64,000 bases of DNA from Fratercula arctica (taxonomy: Eukaryota > Chordata > Aves > Charadriiformes > Alcidae). A program made the position numbers and the translations under genes. The notes beneath the pieces were generated by a model. The model worked only from the letters and a program-made list of their open reading frames with translations. It did not search any database and had not been told where the DNA came from. Positions within the stretch are counted from its first letter, which is position 1; the number at the start of each line of letters is the position of its first letter. Of the stretch, positions 1 to 13,712 are shown in pieces. The stretch is from contig CANTUZ010000004.1 in the NCBI GenBank assembly GCA_947846985.1, forward strand, positions 4,640,927-4,704,926, read 5' to 3'.

Positions 1-813
1 GTTCTGCTCTGCTGTAATCTCTCTGACAGGGGTAAGTTGTGCTTCTGCTCCAGGAAAATAAAAAACCACCAGGCTCTGTAATCTACCTGAGGGATATAGA
101 AACAATGAATTTATCAGAATGAAGGTGGTTGTGTTAAAGGACCAATTCAGAGATCATGAAATTTGTCCGAAGAAAATGTCCTTGTGCGTGAGAGAAACAC
201 TAAGCCTCTCCCTTTTCACTGAAAGAAATTCTCTCCCATAAAAGGTACCTCATCATTAGATTTCATGAAAGCTTTCAAAATCACACCCAGCAAAAGCAAG
301 TGTTCTGAAAACGTTAACAAATCTGCTAACTATTTTTTGAAATAGATGTACGCTCGTGCCAAACTGACATCACCATAACAACAGGTTGTAATAATCACAT
401 GCATAAATGGAGAGTTAAATGCTGAACTGGTCATTTGTGCCCCAGCATGGCAACGTGAACTTGCAGTAATTGCATGACCACATTAGACAACCAAGTGTTC
501 TTTCAGTTTTGAAAATAAAAATAAAAACTGGAGTTACTAAGCATTACAAGCAAGACGTACCAATTAGCACAATCAGGCATATTCTTTCACTGGCTCAATT
601 TAATTTTTTTCCATAGAAGTGTGGTGATGACTATTTTTCTAAAAATATTTAGCTTATGTGCAGTACAGCATTTCCATCTAGATGTACTACCTTAGATATA
701 TTCCAGTGCTAGTATTCAGGCTAAGATAAAAGTGTAAAGTAGATTCAAAAAATTTGCAAAACGTTATAATAAAGTAAACTAAGACCATCTTTTGCCTAAA
801 TTCTCTATTGCAG

Positions 814-853
814 TGATTCCACCTGACAAGAAAGCAAAGGCATGCAGCAGAAG
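814..853 (+). other. Candidate internal exon, plus strand (low confidence)
   Basis: A pyrimidine-rich tract ending in TTCTCTATTGCAG stands immediately before position 814, and a consensus donor AAG|GTAAGT follows at 853. The 40-bp segment is open in only one frame (two bases, 12 codons, two bases) and reads IPPDKKAKACSR. I do not recognise the peptide, and I see no partner exon with matching phase nearby. Splice-site pairs this good also occur by chance in long introns, so this may be a decoy. It lies about 250 bp before a CR1 3' end. Confidence 0.12.
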
Positions 854-1100
854 GTAAGTAACTTGATGCAGTCGGCGGTACGGATCAGAATGAGGTGTGC
901 TGGGTAAGTACCCAGCATGGAAAAACTTCGTATATAGTGTTTTCCCATTCCGCTTAGCAAGACCTTGAGTGTAATGCAGTAGTCTTGAACCTGCTTGCCT
1001 TTTTATCCTCAGAAGTTGTGAGACAGCCCAAGAGGCTTCCATGGTTTACCCCATCCAATAGCGTGCCTTATCGTTATTCTGGAGGAATCGTCTCTGAAAT

Positions 1101-1411
1101 AAGCTTATAAGAAAGATGGGGACAAACTTTCTGGTAGGGCTTGTTGCGATAGGACAAGGGATAGTGGTTTTAAACTAAGAGAGTAGATTTAGACTAGATA
1201 TAAGGAAGAAACGTTTTACCATGAGGGTGGTGAGACACTGTCCCAGGTTGCCCAGAGAGGTGGTAGGTGCCCCGTCCCTGGAAACATTCAAGGTCAGGTT
1301 TGACGGGGCTCTGAGCAACCTCACCTAGGTGAAGATGTCCCTGCTCATTGCAGGATGCATTGGACTAGATGGCCTTCATTCCAACCCAAACTATTCTATG
1401 ATTCTGTGATA
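1101..1411 (+). mobile_element. CR1 LINE, 3' end fragment
   Basis: This is a 5'-truncated copy of the avian CR1 non-LTR retrotransposon, sense strand plus. It begins around AAGAAAGATGGGGACAAAC. It runs through the conserved block containing GGTTTTAAACTAAGAGAG, GAGGGTGGTGAGACACTG, CAGGTTGCCCAGAGAGGTGG and CCCTGGAAACATTCAAGG, and ends in the family's octamer tail (ATTCTATGATTCTGTGAT). Only 3' untranslated sequence is kept, with no reverse transcriptase, so the copy is inert. CR1 copies of this kind are normally truncated at the 5' end and lack target-site duplications. The match to the consensus as I remember it is close; the exact 5' edge is uncertain by about 20 bp. Confidence 0.92.
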
Positions 1412-4400
1412 TTAAAAGGGAAGTTTAGTTTCTTCCTTTTCTGTTAAGATTGCTTGTCGGGTTGTCTAAAAGGTTGTCAGAAAATTATTTTCAATTTTAT
1501 TCTATTTATTTTTACAAACGTTACATAGATCCATACTAATCAGTTGAGTCTCTGCTGCCATCAAACTTGAGGGAAATAACACCTTTTTAACACTGCCTAG
1601 AAACACAGGAGTGAGATAAAACTAAAATATGCAGCCTCAATGAGCAAAGGAATTATATTCTATTCACCTTCCGTAAGTCACAAAGACCAAAATCTTTTTA
1701 GAGCATGTCTTTCACTTTCAGCCTTGCACAGTGAGCCCTCAGCTCAGGGATGATCATGGATCAAAAGATGCCTCACTAAATTACAAGAAAAATGTCAGTA
1801 TTCTGTTTGGTTGCAATCCTATTAGTCATAGCAAATCTTGTGTGCATCAGCTGAGTTCCAGGAAAATTATATGCAACAGCAAGACCCTTTTTCAGAGGCT
1901 ATTCCAGCACCTTATCTAATAATGGCTTTCTGACTTTAGAAGACTTTTTTTCCCCTCTAGCAACAAATCTGCTAATCTTCCAAATCCTTATTAAATTCCG
2001 AATCCATCTACCTCTTAACACTCCTGAATAATACCAAGGGACTGTCCACCGGACGAAGGCCAAGTCCACAAACTGCTTATCCTCCACATAAACCCTTACA
2101 CGTCTCAGACTGGAGCTCCTGGACAGCAAAACTTTGTAAGAGTGCCATTATACTTAGAATTAGGGATAAATCTGTTTCTAATGTTAAGCTCCATGCTATG
2201 TTAGGTTTCCAACAGTTCAAGTTATAGAAATCATTTATTATTCATCCTCCTGGAATGTCCTCGCACTTCAGGGCTCCAGCTCTACTGCGCTAAGCATTTC
2301 ACACAGCCAAACAGCAATGACTACTGTCCCAAAATAAAAAGTCTATGAGGAGTTCCCAATGACCTTCATGCCTTTAGAAAAATAAAGGGCATTCACTGTT
2401 GTGCCCTAGGATACAAATTCAGTTGAGAAGTTTTCCTGAATGATCCCCTTCCTATCTGTGTTCTAACCAAACCACAAACAAAAAAGAGATTTTATACGGA
2501 ACAAGAGTTGTTTAAAAGCTAATCTCTAAAGTAAGTCTGCAATACTCACCCAGCACTTAAGTATAGGAAAGCAGGCAGTCGTAACTACCTATTTCACATT
2601 AAGAGACTTCTAAGCTCTACAAAATGAAATTAACTAAGAAACTGAACAGAGAGCAATATAACCATATTTTAATTAATCTAAGGGTAAGTAAGAACACAGA
2701 ATGTTTTACCTGAAGCTGCTCCACCCGCCCCCAATTTAGTGCCTCAGTAGGATTAGCAATAGGAAAAAAACCACTGAAACTGTGAAATAATTTCTCCACA
2801 GGATGAAAACAAAAGGTAATTATTTAAAAACTAGAAAAAAAAAAATACAATCAGAAACATAAGACATTATGTACCATGTATTATTTTTATCAACAAGAAT
2901 TCCCCATATAAAAGGCACAGAGAGAACAGTAATTCACAAGTGGGAAAACAGAGGGACTGTAAAAGTGAAATGGACTTCTGACAAATGATACTGTATAGAA
3001 TATGAGCTCACAGACTGAAAAAACAGAACACTCCCGTACTAGTAAACCAGAATACCGTATATTCCAGCTGAAGCACAGATATGTCGGTTTACTCTTAAAC
3101 TGGCACGCTGTCTTGGCCAGGTCTACTGAATTTTGAATTTTTGAGGTTTTTTGGGGTGACGTGGTTGTGGGTTTTTTTCTTTTAATGTACTGTGAAGATG
3201 GTTTGGAAGGTATGACCTTCTGTTCTTAAATTCATACACAGGTTACCTGAATTACCAAGTCCATTTGTGTACTCCAAGCTTTATCCCAAATAGCCCAACA
3301 ACATTAAACCTTTACGTAAGCATTGCTTGCTTCGAACTCCATACCTTGCATATTCTCAGTGTCTTTGAACGTTGGGATGTTTACAATCTTTATGAAAGAC
3401 GTACCTGCGTTACAGTAATCCAGACTACTTAGAACAGAATTAAGAGGAGCAAATTTGTGTAATTAAGAGTTTGTATCAGAGTATTATTTGTAATAACTTG
3501 CTCAAAACCCTTCCTACGTTATTATTTCCATACAGCTGTAGAAATTATGGAGAGTTACCAACTACAACGTTGGGGCAGAGTAGGGAAACATGTAGATTTC
3601 ATGGCTGCGTTATTCTTTCTAGACTGCTTCTTAAAAGCACCTGTGCAAACCATAAGCCATTCTTCCAGGGACACACTAGCAACTGCAAGGAACACCAACA
3701 TGCCCTCCTCTTTCTCCTCCTCTGATTACAGACTATGCGGTAACAAACCCTGCTAACTCCATACAGGCAGCACTTGGATGTCCTCTGCTAGCCAGCAATG
3801 TCCAAGACTCCACTTGTTCTTTCTGTAGTTTTTTCCAGTTTCCACTTCTTCTATTTCCTTCTCCCCCAGCTGTCTACGGAAGCCAGTTATTCTGACCAGA
3901 CGGCAATAGCTTGCTTAGTATCAAGCACACGGACATACTTATGTTGGCTTTAAATTCCATGCAAAACCTGACTTTCTGACTCACCCTATCTTCCTGTCCT
4001 CCAACAGCGATTTAGATCTGAGAGAACATCATTTAACATGCTCAACTTTACATATGGAATCTGTCTTCTTGCAGGAAAATAATTTACCTCTGCATTAGAG
4101 AGCTGAAATAAGAGATAAAAACCTTAGCACCTACAGCTCTTCAAAATCTCTTCATTCTGATAGTCATGCATGCAGAAAAGTTTCAATGGAAGACGAGACT
4201 TGCTACACCCTATCAGATCACTGGTGCATAGAGCCTGCTATCTTGTCTCTGCCAGTGCTTCAGAGAAAAGCAAAACAAAATCCCTGTGATGCTCATGCAG
4301 TAGTCAGTTTGGTATCAACTGTTTGCCTCAGCGCTGGGAAATTTTTTTATGGTGTTAAATCCTACTTATAGTGCCTAAAATTAAATTAAAAAATATTTTT

Positions 4401-7400
4401 TGCCTATAAATGGTCTCTGGACCTTCCCTTTTATCTTATTTCGCATCTTAAAACCCATGACTTGTCCTTAAAACACGACACATCCTTTCACAGAAATCAG
4501 TTAATCAAATGAAGACGGATTAAAAAAATCCAACTGTTTTCACAGTTCACAATAAGATCAAGTCACACTCCTAAGATATACCATCTAAAAATAAAAATAA
4601 CAAACCAGCAAGTATATAAAACTGATAGTTGAAGCAGCTAGGCTAAAAACTTGGGAAACTCAACCCCATGGTTAATATAAAACAAATGCAGATGTGCAAG
4701 GATGTACCTAATTTTCCCAGTTTGGGATATAAGCTTGTATTATTAAAGCAAAACAATAATTTCTAACAAAACCAACATTTTTTGAAGTTGAATACCGTTT
4801 GTGGTGACCATTGATGAACTCTACATATTATTTGAGAAGTTCAGTTGGCACTAACTGTCTTTCTAGGTACAGGAAAGGAAGACGTATCCGATCTTTTTTT
4901 AAGTACAAGTTTCTAATAATACACAGTTCTGCAGCTCAATTAGAAATCTTTCATCTTTCAGTATTTTTAATAAGATCTAGAAAACAACTTGTTTTGATAT
5001 CAACTATCTTTAGTGGCAACACTTCACAGCATGTGAACTGAAAAGGTCAGCTTGTCCAGCAATAATACATAAAATATGCATGAAAATGAGAGTAAGGAAA
5101 ATCATCTTGAGGTGAAACTATTCTACTACCAAACCAAAGCGACAGTGAGAATCACCCTGTTAGCGTGAAGCACACATTCTTCAGCTATGAGAGACAGCAT
5201 AGCTCTTAAAAATCCATTCATTCCATTAAAGATCAAAAAATCAGCTAAAACTCAGGTGTTAGTTTGTTCAGTAGTCAGCTATTTTTGCCCTCATCATTAT
5301 TATCACAGTATTAGTGTAACAGTTTAACAGCTACATTCCAGATGAGAATTTTTATTCCTTTACTACTTCAAGGCATGCTATGCTTTGACTCTACCAATAC
5401 AAACAGCTGCCAACCAGTTAATTTTCTGTTTCCAATATCACGTATAACCATCTACTTGACTAATGCCTCAGCACAGACCTGCACACAGGAGGTAGAGCTC
5501 TACACTGATTTGCCTGTGAGAACTTTTCACACATCTATTACGTTTCTGCGGGCAACTTCCTAAAATTGTGGAAAAGCTATTCCAAAGAACTGTATCAAGG
5601 AAATAACACAGTACTAAGTGTTTTCTCCAGGCATGAAATTTTTAATGCGTTATGTGAAATAACACAGAAGCAACTCCCGTCCACAGAAGAGATTTCAAAC
5701 GTTTTTGTTTCAAGGATAACCAATTGTATGTTTACAATTCCTGGTCCTGAAAGCTGCATTAGGCTCTTCCTATTGAGAGCTGAATCTCCCTAGAATCTAA
5801 ACTGTCAAATTACTAGCTCCCCAAGGAGACAACTTTCAGGTTTTGCAAGTCATCCCCAAACCTCAGTAAAACTAAAACAACAGAGTTTTACCAAGATGGT
5901 TCTGTGCTTTATTGCCTTTCAAATACTTATTAAAACAGACTTGCTTTCACTAGGACAGCTGCTCAACTCATGAAAATCTGGGGGTACACCTACAAGAAAT
6001 GACAAAGTGCACAAATGTTCCTTCCACAGCAGTCACAAGAAATACACCAATTTCTTTTTATCTCTTCTTTTACAACATTCAAAATGGCATTAGGAATCTT
6101 TTTCCCTCAAAACTAAACCTTATCTTAGTTTTAAGAATTTAAAAAAAAAAAAAAAAAAAAAGCTGTAAAAACAGTATGCCTCTGAGCTGGGAGAATTCAA
6201 AGGAACTATTTTATGTCTTCTTTTGATTCAACAATCATCACTTTGGACTTCAGTATGTATAAGGTATGAGATTAAAGGTAGCTGAAGTTTTAGAATAAAT
6301 GTATATTTACTTGTGCATAGCCTATAATCAAAACACATTAACCAGCACTGTTTTGCTTCAAATCTGCTTGGTATTTCCTTTATTCAAAACAGTTCTATGC
6401 TCATTAGATGATTAAAGACCTGGGGAAATATATATTTTGTTTCACGAAAAATGTATTATTAATCGGAAATGCAGAGCTTTACCAGAGGAACAAGGAATAC
6501 ATTTGTTTAATTTTTGCAAGTAACTACTTTTGTTTCACTCGTTTCTCACAAGTATGTTACTAGTGTCACTGCTGATACTAGCATTCCTTGGATAAATTCA
6601 GCACGCTGACAAAAAAAAATTGTAGCAGTAGCCACGACAGCTGATGTTCAATATAGCCCATAAAATAATGAATGCATAGTTCAAAGTTTTTCAGGTGTTC
6701 TACAGATGGGGAGACATCTGCAGAAAAAGGAGTAAACTAAAAATAACAAGGAAATTTTACACCTGTTTCGCTGGACTTTCAGTGGAACTTGTTTTTTGTT
6801 TTTTACTTTCTTGTGGGCCGCTGAAAACTCCTAACACAGGGAATTAAATATGTTTTCTTACTCCCGAGTGATACGAGTTACCCACTCAGTTTTAACCTCA
6901 TCCAATGCTCAGTGAAATTTTGTAAAGGGTCACTTCAGCAATATGAAATTTAAATTATATTCACATAAGTGTTCCCCCCCCAATATATCAACACCAAGCA
7001 AGAATGCTTTAATTTGAAAGAAAATAATTACAAAATTATACATAATATTAGGTCATAACAAGTTCTAGCAGAAAGAGAAAAGAGAAAAGAATCCAAGGTT
7101 ACCAAACTCAATATAAAATCCAGCTCATGCTTTCCCAAAAGCCTCACTGAATTTATATAGAATTTAAAAAATAAATACACATAATGACCTTTCACGTATT
7201 TGTATGTTAAATACTGTAATTTTTATCTTAAATATTCATCATTATCATGCTTTTCAGAAGTGAATTACAAAGCCATATGCACCAATCTTCCCCAAATCAG
7301 AATGTGTTTGCGCATTCATTCGCTTAGGAAGCAAAAGTAATCCCACATGTCTCAGGATCAGTAAGAACTAACCAACAAAACTTGACATAGTATATTAAAT

Positions 7401-8600
7401 TGTCAATAAAGTCAATAAATACTTTCCAGTGTAAAGGTAGATATCACCAGCTTATGAATTTTGCTAGTGGAGGTTTAGTGAAGAAAAAATAAGTCTTTAT
7501 TGCCAAATCACTTATAAGTTGTTCTACCCCATTGCCCGTGTGCTGTGAGTATAAGCACTATATTCTTCATAGTCTCATCTAGGAAAAATTCCACTGACTA
7601 AAATTATGTTTGTTCTTGGGTTTGATCAAACAAATAAAAATTATCTATTAAAACACAGCAATGGCAGCATTGTCACTCTTCGCAATGAATCTATTTTAAG
7701 AACTACTCTTTGATAATTCTTATGTCCATGATCACCTCGAAGATAAGTTTTACAAATTAGTGACAATTTCTCATATTCACCAAACAGTTGGAGCAAGGGT
7801 GAGTGGAAAGAAACCATCAGTAATCCTAGATTACAGCCAAGTCCATCCTTGCCTTGCATGATGACCAATACGTGTTTTGCATTCTCATCCTCTCAACCAA
7901 GTACAGCAAGTCAAATGCAGGCAAACCTACTCCGGAATGGTAGGTGTGTACATACTTTCTTTCAAATGTGGAGCAGATGGTCTGTTTTAATTTTACATCT
8001 GGATGTCTAGGATGACTAAGTGATGATAAAAACTTTACCCTCTGGTGCAATAAATCAGTGGCCAAAGAATTCAGAGATCTCTAATTCATAACATCTTCCA
8101 AAAGAGCATTCCACTAGCCCCACGTTCCTCTGAGATGAGAAGCAAACGTTCACATCCTCTACACTTTTTTCTTCATAGCTTCATTCAGCATTATCAAGAC
8201 ACTTAGTAAGACACAGGACACATCAATACTGTCAGCGTGGGGCTAGAGCTCCTCTAGTTTTCCACATTACTCCTCTGGAAAGAGTAACTGAGATGTTACT
8301 TTAGCTGGTCCGCAAACGATGTGGGAGTGTCTTAAGGAGCGGAAAAATGAAAGAAACATGAGGGCTGGCAACGAAGAAATTATTCCTCTGATGATGATCA
8401 CTCATCTCAACAGTATGATATCAGAGAAGACCTGAGGCTACGTGAGTATCTTGAGAACGCACAAACCAAAAAAAGTGGGAGCTGGGGCTGAGCATGGATT
8501 TCTCACCTACCACTTACCATGCCACATGTTCATAAGAAATATTGGCTGACAACAAACAGTAAATTCTTGATCACATCTCTAAGGTCAAGTATACATGGTT
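1412..8600. other. Gene-poor AT-rich stretch
   Basis: I see no supportable gene here. Short reading frames (for example 5342-5563 and 5566-5793 on plus) have no recognisable motif or splice context. Visible content is simple sequence: a 21-base A run at 6141-6161, a pyrimidine-rich patch at 3700-3725 and a C run near 6975. The strand-specific G/T-rich patch at 3140-3180 resembles the larger low-complexity tracts further right. Confidence 0.6.
6141..6161. repeat. Poly-A tract, 21 bases
   Basis: This is an uninterrupted run of A on the plus strand. It could be a length-variable mononucleotide repeat or the tail of a decayed retrocopy. No recognisable retroelement body lies directly upstream, so its origin is open. 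Confidence 0.9.
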
Positions 8601-8602
8601 CT

Positions 8603-8697
8603 TGTGGTGGCTTGGCCCTTGCTAGCAGCCAAACTCCCACCCAGTCATTTGCTCACCCCCTCCCTGTAGGGCAAGAGAGGAAGAAAATAAGAAACAG
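8603..8697 (-). mobile_element. Avian endogenous retrovirus LTR remnant
   Basis: The stretch beginning TGTGGTGGCTTGGCCC, continuing through GCAGCCAAACTCCCACCCAG and CTCACCCCCTCCC to GAAGAAAATAAGAAACAG, resembles the 3' end (reverse-complement orientation) of a widespread ERVL-type LTR in bird genomes. Only about 95 bp are recognisable. No internal retroviral coding region, primer-binding site or second LTR is visible, so this looks like a truncated solo-LTR scar. The family match is from memory of the consensus. Orientation is inferred from where this block sits in the LTR, so both are tentative. Confidence 0.5.
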
Positions 8698-8699
8698 GT

Positions 8700-11600
8700 A
8701 TTTCCACTTCCATAGAAGTGTGACTAATTTACCTTCAGAATAAAAAATTACAGGCGTGCAAAGGACCGGGACTAGATTAAGTAATTGTTCCTATGATTAT
8801 TCACTTTCCACAAGTGATCATACCTACACCATGTATTTTACATTAAAAAGCCGAGACTGAAAAACGCATGTGAGCATTGCAGACCTTAGATAGTCAGAGA
8901 CAGCCACACGGACCTTAAGTATGCTGTATCATGAAGCAGAAGCATCAGGGCCAGGTTGTGCACATCTTCCCAGGAGGCAATTTACCCATCTTTCTAGAGT
9001 AAATGAACCTGCACAGAGTCCCATGCTACAACTAATAGAATGCTAACACAAAATATCTATTTCTTTGCCTGAAAGTCAAACCTCAATAAACAAACTGTGG
9101 TAAAGGAAAAACGAAACACACGGCATTTGACTGACCTTCAACGGCCTGAAGAGATTAAGTGCCCAAGATTAAGAAGTTCCCAAAATACAAAGCAAAGGGC
9201 TGATTTTTACAGACCAAATTTTAAATAGGCCTGTAAAATTGCATCCTTAGACTGCACGTGAAAGGGGGAAAAAAAAAATCAACCCAACCTTCACATGCAA
9301 TTTTAGATCCTTCTTTGAAAATCTGGCTTAAAAAGAGAGGAAGAGCTACAATCTACCTCTCTCCTCCCTCCTTTTTCCTTTTTCCCCTATTTCAAAGATG
9401 TAGAGTACAGTCAAAGGTCTGTTCCTGATTTGATTAGAAATGTTTCCTGTGCCAATTACTTTGTCAAATAAGTCACGAAAGATCCTTTTTGACTTCAGCT
9501 TTCCTTAGCAATGATTTTTCACCACACAGAACTTGAAAAGGCTCAGAAGTCTGCCAATAATATATAAGAAAATCATGCAACAGAGGGTAAGAAAAATGTT
9601 TCCTTTTTAGTGAAAGGCAAACAAAACATGAAACTAAAGAATAAAAGGTTTTTTTCTGCTGATTTGAGAAACATGGATATTGAGATTACACCTACAGAGG
9701 GCAAATTGGATTTTTAGACAAGTTGGACCATATTGAGGAAGACGCTACTTAAATCCAGTAGTATTACAGTAGCAACTGCAGATCCATTCTGTGCATTGTA
9801 ACGGGTTCCTAATGCCAGCTCCCACTCCCTTTTCGAGGGGAGAACCAACACTGATCAAACAGGTGACTCACTGCTTAGAAAACTTACCACAGAAGGCCAT
9901 TCTTAGATCATAGCTAAGCAAAAGCATCTAAGGGAAAGCCCTGAGAAGATGCTGTACAGGCTGTTGCCAGCAGTGTCTCCATAATCAGGTAGTGCAGCAC
10001 AGTAACAGAAGAGCTGCTCGTCGGAAGAGCTGCTGAGGAGAAGCCAAAGACCGTTTCACACACACTTCAGAAGGCCTTCCTTCAGAGCAGGTCTGGTCTG
10101 GTTCCAAGGAGTGCATGCCCATTTGAGCGGTACCGTGTTACACGTATTTCAGAAACACACATTCAATTAGTTTCATCTACAAGGAATGCAACTTGAGTTT
10201 CCAAGATAGATCCACAACGTGAACCAAAGCACAGTAAATAGGTAAGACTGGTAGATTAGCTTCAAAAATGCACTCCTGAGTCAAACTAAAGTGCTACCAT
10301 AGACTTAAGACTGCAAAATATGCTGTAGCACTTTGGCACAGAAATAATCTTAGATATGACACACACCATTCTTTGAGTTTCAACAGGAAGTTAATATCCA
10401 AACAGGATTAAAACCATTTCAAGTCGGTGAAAAAAGCCCTAGCATGTCTCTGTCAAGTAACATTTTCTTTTAATTTTATTTTCATTACTACTTCAGAACA
10501 TTTTAAGTCTAAGTAACAGCAAATGAGGAAATTAAAGTTGTAATTCAAACAGCAAGCTCTGGAATTCCCTCTTGCTTTCAAACAACCGTACAAAACAGAA
10601 ACTTTATGCTCAATACTCTGCAACACATCTAAGCCGTTTATTTGCATACCATTCAGCTGCTAAAGCTGTAACTTTTATTTCTATTAGCAGATGGGCCTGA
10701 TTCTTGACTTACCCTGATATATATTAGCAATGTTGACCCTGCCATTCTGGATGGCCTATGCTTAGCTGATTAAAAAACTTGACCTTCCTCTCTGTAACAC
10801 TGATCTTTCTAAACGCAGCCGGAAGGTACTAAGCAGACATAGGCACTCCGAAGTTTGCGTTATTAACATCTGCTTCTCAGCTAAGATGCTTTGCAACAAC
10901 AGTAAGTATCAAATGTTGTCTGTATCTGCTGCGAAGACTAGCTTCTCTCTAAAAAAAACCAAACCACTCACACTTGTTTATTTTACTCTTATTTTTAGAA
11001 CATTCTAGTTCTAATGCCATGGCCGTTGCGTACAAATACTTGAGCAACATCTTGAAGCATTAATAAACAGCAGCAACAGAAAACACAAACTCTCAAATTT
11101 CCTGAGGCCATATATATGTGAAATTGCATGTGTAAATAAAGGACATTTATGCAAGATAGCGATACGTACATTTTTCTAAGTAAATATATTAAAAACACGT
11201 TAGGCGGCATCTATTTGTTGGCAATGTTTTCAATTATTACTAGAAGCCAAAGGCAATGATAGATTTATTTGATTGCTTCATGGGTTTATCTTCATGATTT
11301 AAAATTCAGCAACTACTTTGCTTTAGATGAAAGTATTGTATCCCGATAGATTCATCTACCCAGTCACCAAGCCGATACAGAGCAGCCTCGCACAGACGGT
11401 GCAAAGAACTAATTGTTAATTACACATATAGACCTATCACAGGTGTATGACTGCTATTTTCAAATCCTTTCATACTGTGGCCTAACAGCATACAACATAC
11501 GCCCTGCCATTACACCACTTCCTTCTGGCAATTATAACCATTGCTTCCACAGAAGTTAAAACAATGTACTTGTACTCACTTTGTTTTAACGTAGCTGCTG

Positions 11601-13680
11601 AAGTCAGACCACGTACCCATCGATTTATATTTCATAGCTCACTATTGCCCAGAACTTTAAAAACTACTTTCATAAGAGGCAAAGACTCTCCTATCCTTCT
11701 ACGAACAAGAAAGATTAAAAAAGCCTAACTTCTTCTGACTTTTCTTAACTATTTTCCAACTTTTTAATATTTACTCTTTTAAATATTAAAGGGTTTACTA
11801 TAGATGATAATGGAGTACAATTAAAGCATAACCGCAGGCCTGCATATTGATCTAAAATTTGATGATATGAAGAAGTTGATGGTATTTTTATGACATTCTT
11901 AACCATCCCTGAGATGATCACCTGTATGCACTCTCTCATCTATCTCCAACAAACATTTGTTTTCTTCAACCTGAGTAAACGGTTCTATAAAGTCAGTAAC
12001 ACAGAGAATGGCTGCCTTTTATATAAATCAAAGTAGTTTATTTTTAAACTGGTTAGAACTGTATCAGTCTTAGCATCCAAACATATTTAGCCTCTGAATA
12101 ATACATAAGCCCTTCTGAAAGTCTCACTCGGAACACGCATAAAAGATTACGTTTCTTAACGTCACAAAATTCCACCTGAGTAAAAGTCTCACTGACTTTA
12201 CAATGAAAGGAAAACATTTTAGTGGCAGTGCAAAGGGGCAAGGTGAGGATATTGGGTACCGCTAAGGGTTCTTGACATGCAGATGCTCCGTATCCAGCTG
12301 AGACAGATATTCACGATGTAGCAAACTTCTATAAACTGAAAATTTACTCGGCTGAGACAGGTTTCAATCAACAGCTTTGATCCTCCAAGGGCCAATACGA
12401 GCAGCTTACTCCTTCTCCCTCCCCGTCCCCTTTTTTGAGTTCCCTCCTCCCTAGCTTGTGGAAAGAAAGCAAGTGCCTTAAACAGAATGAGTACATGGGA
12501 GCTTCTTTCCATGTTCTGATTCATCTTTTAGAATAGTCTAAGCCTATGGAACCCATTTCCACTAAAACCCATGCAGAGAATGTAACTAACCACTGACAGC
12601 CGCATAATGTGCTGTGATGTGCAGCAGACTCCTGACCTGTTTGGGATCAGTTATTTCTAGTGGGTTTGTTTTCCTCACATATTGTGATAGCTTCTATTCT
12701 TCACAGCTAAGCTTCTTGTAAAAAAAGAAAAGAAAAAAAATATTGAAAGAACAGTATCTGCTTTGTATCTTTTAGAAATCCACCCTTTTAAACCACATTC
12801 TAAGTTTGCCCACGCTCAAAGGTACTTACTTTCTAAATTTTAGTGTTATGTCTTTGATCAAAAATGTTATGACAAGTAAACTTCCCTTGAATAGTCTGTC
12901 ACAGAGGAAGAAACAGCAGCGTTTGCTATCTGCCACCAAGTTCTAATCTCTATCCTGTAATCTTATTTGCACATCGATGATTCTATGATCCTTGGAATAG
13001 GGTCTGCTCTGCAAAAAGAGGTCTACATTTGTGCATCCTACCAAAATTCTGCACTGGTAAATACCATTATCTAATGTTGGGTTAGTGGAGCAAAATGGCT
13101 TTGTACTGCTTGAGGATCTTCACTCCTTTGTACTAAATGTATGTAAGGGCATTTATGTTAGAACATCATAATTGTAAATTTGCGAACAGATTGCCCTACA
13201 GGCTTCTACCAGTTATCAGATAATGGGGTTGAAAATATTGTGTGCAGTGTATATATTATGAACACATTCCTGTATCCATTTCATATTGTTTCTTGCAATG
13301 AAGTATTTTCCATGCTCTGTGCAATGGTGGCCAAAATTAAATGTCATCAAATTTAAGGGACCATGTCAGCATTTTAAGAGAACTCTTATTAAGACGAAAT
13401 TTTGTATTTTAGCTTGTTATGAAGTTATTTGACATTTCAGTGTCACATCTAATACTGCTGATCAATAACGTAATACACTGTACACTAGATTGTAGCAAGT
13501 GGAAAGACGTTTTTGTATGCATCAGTTATCTACTAAAGTTCTCATAATAAGAAACTCTGCTGTTAACCTCTCTTTGGACTTATGCTTCTTTTCTCTACTT
13601 TTCATCAAATCTATGATAATTTTTATAAGATAAAATAGAAAGAGATGATCTGAATGCAAATGAGCTACTTTTTTTTTTCC

Positions 13681-13712
<32 letters not shown>

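Noticed and set aside
1..85. Minus-strand open segment after a TTTCTATATCCCTCAG acceptor, running off the left edge
   Set aside because: Only one splice site is inside the window and 28 open codons are common by chance.
779..1042. 87-codon minus-strand frame with a fairly protein-like peptide
   Set aside because: No family motif and no convincing acceptor or donor fits its frame.
12976..12995. CR1-tail-like GATTCTATGATCC, and a similar TTCTATGATTCTG at about 50824
   Set aside because: Only about 13 bases match and no CR1 body precedes them; chance occurrence is likely.
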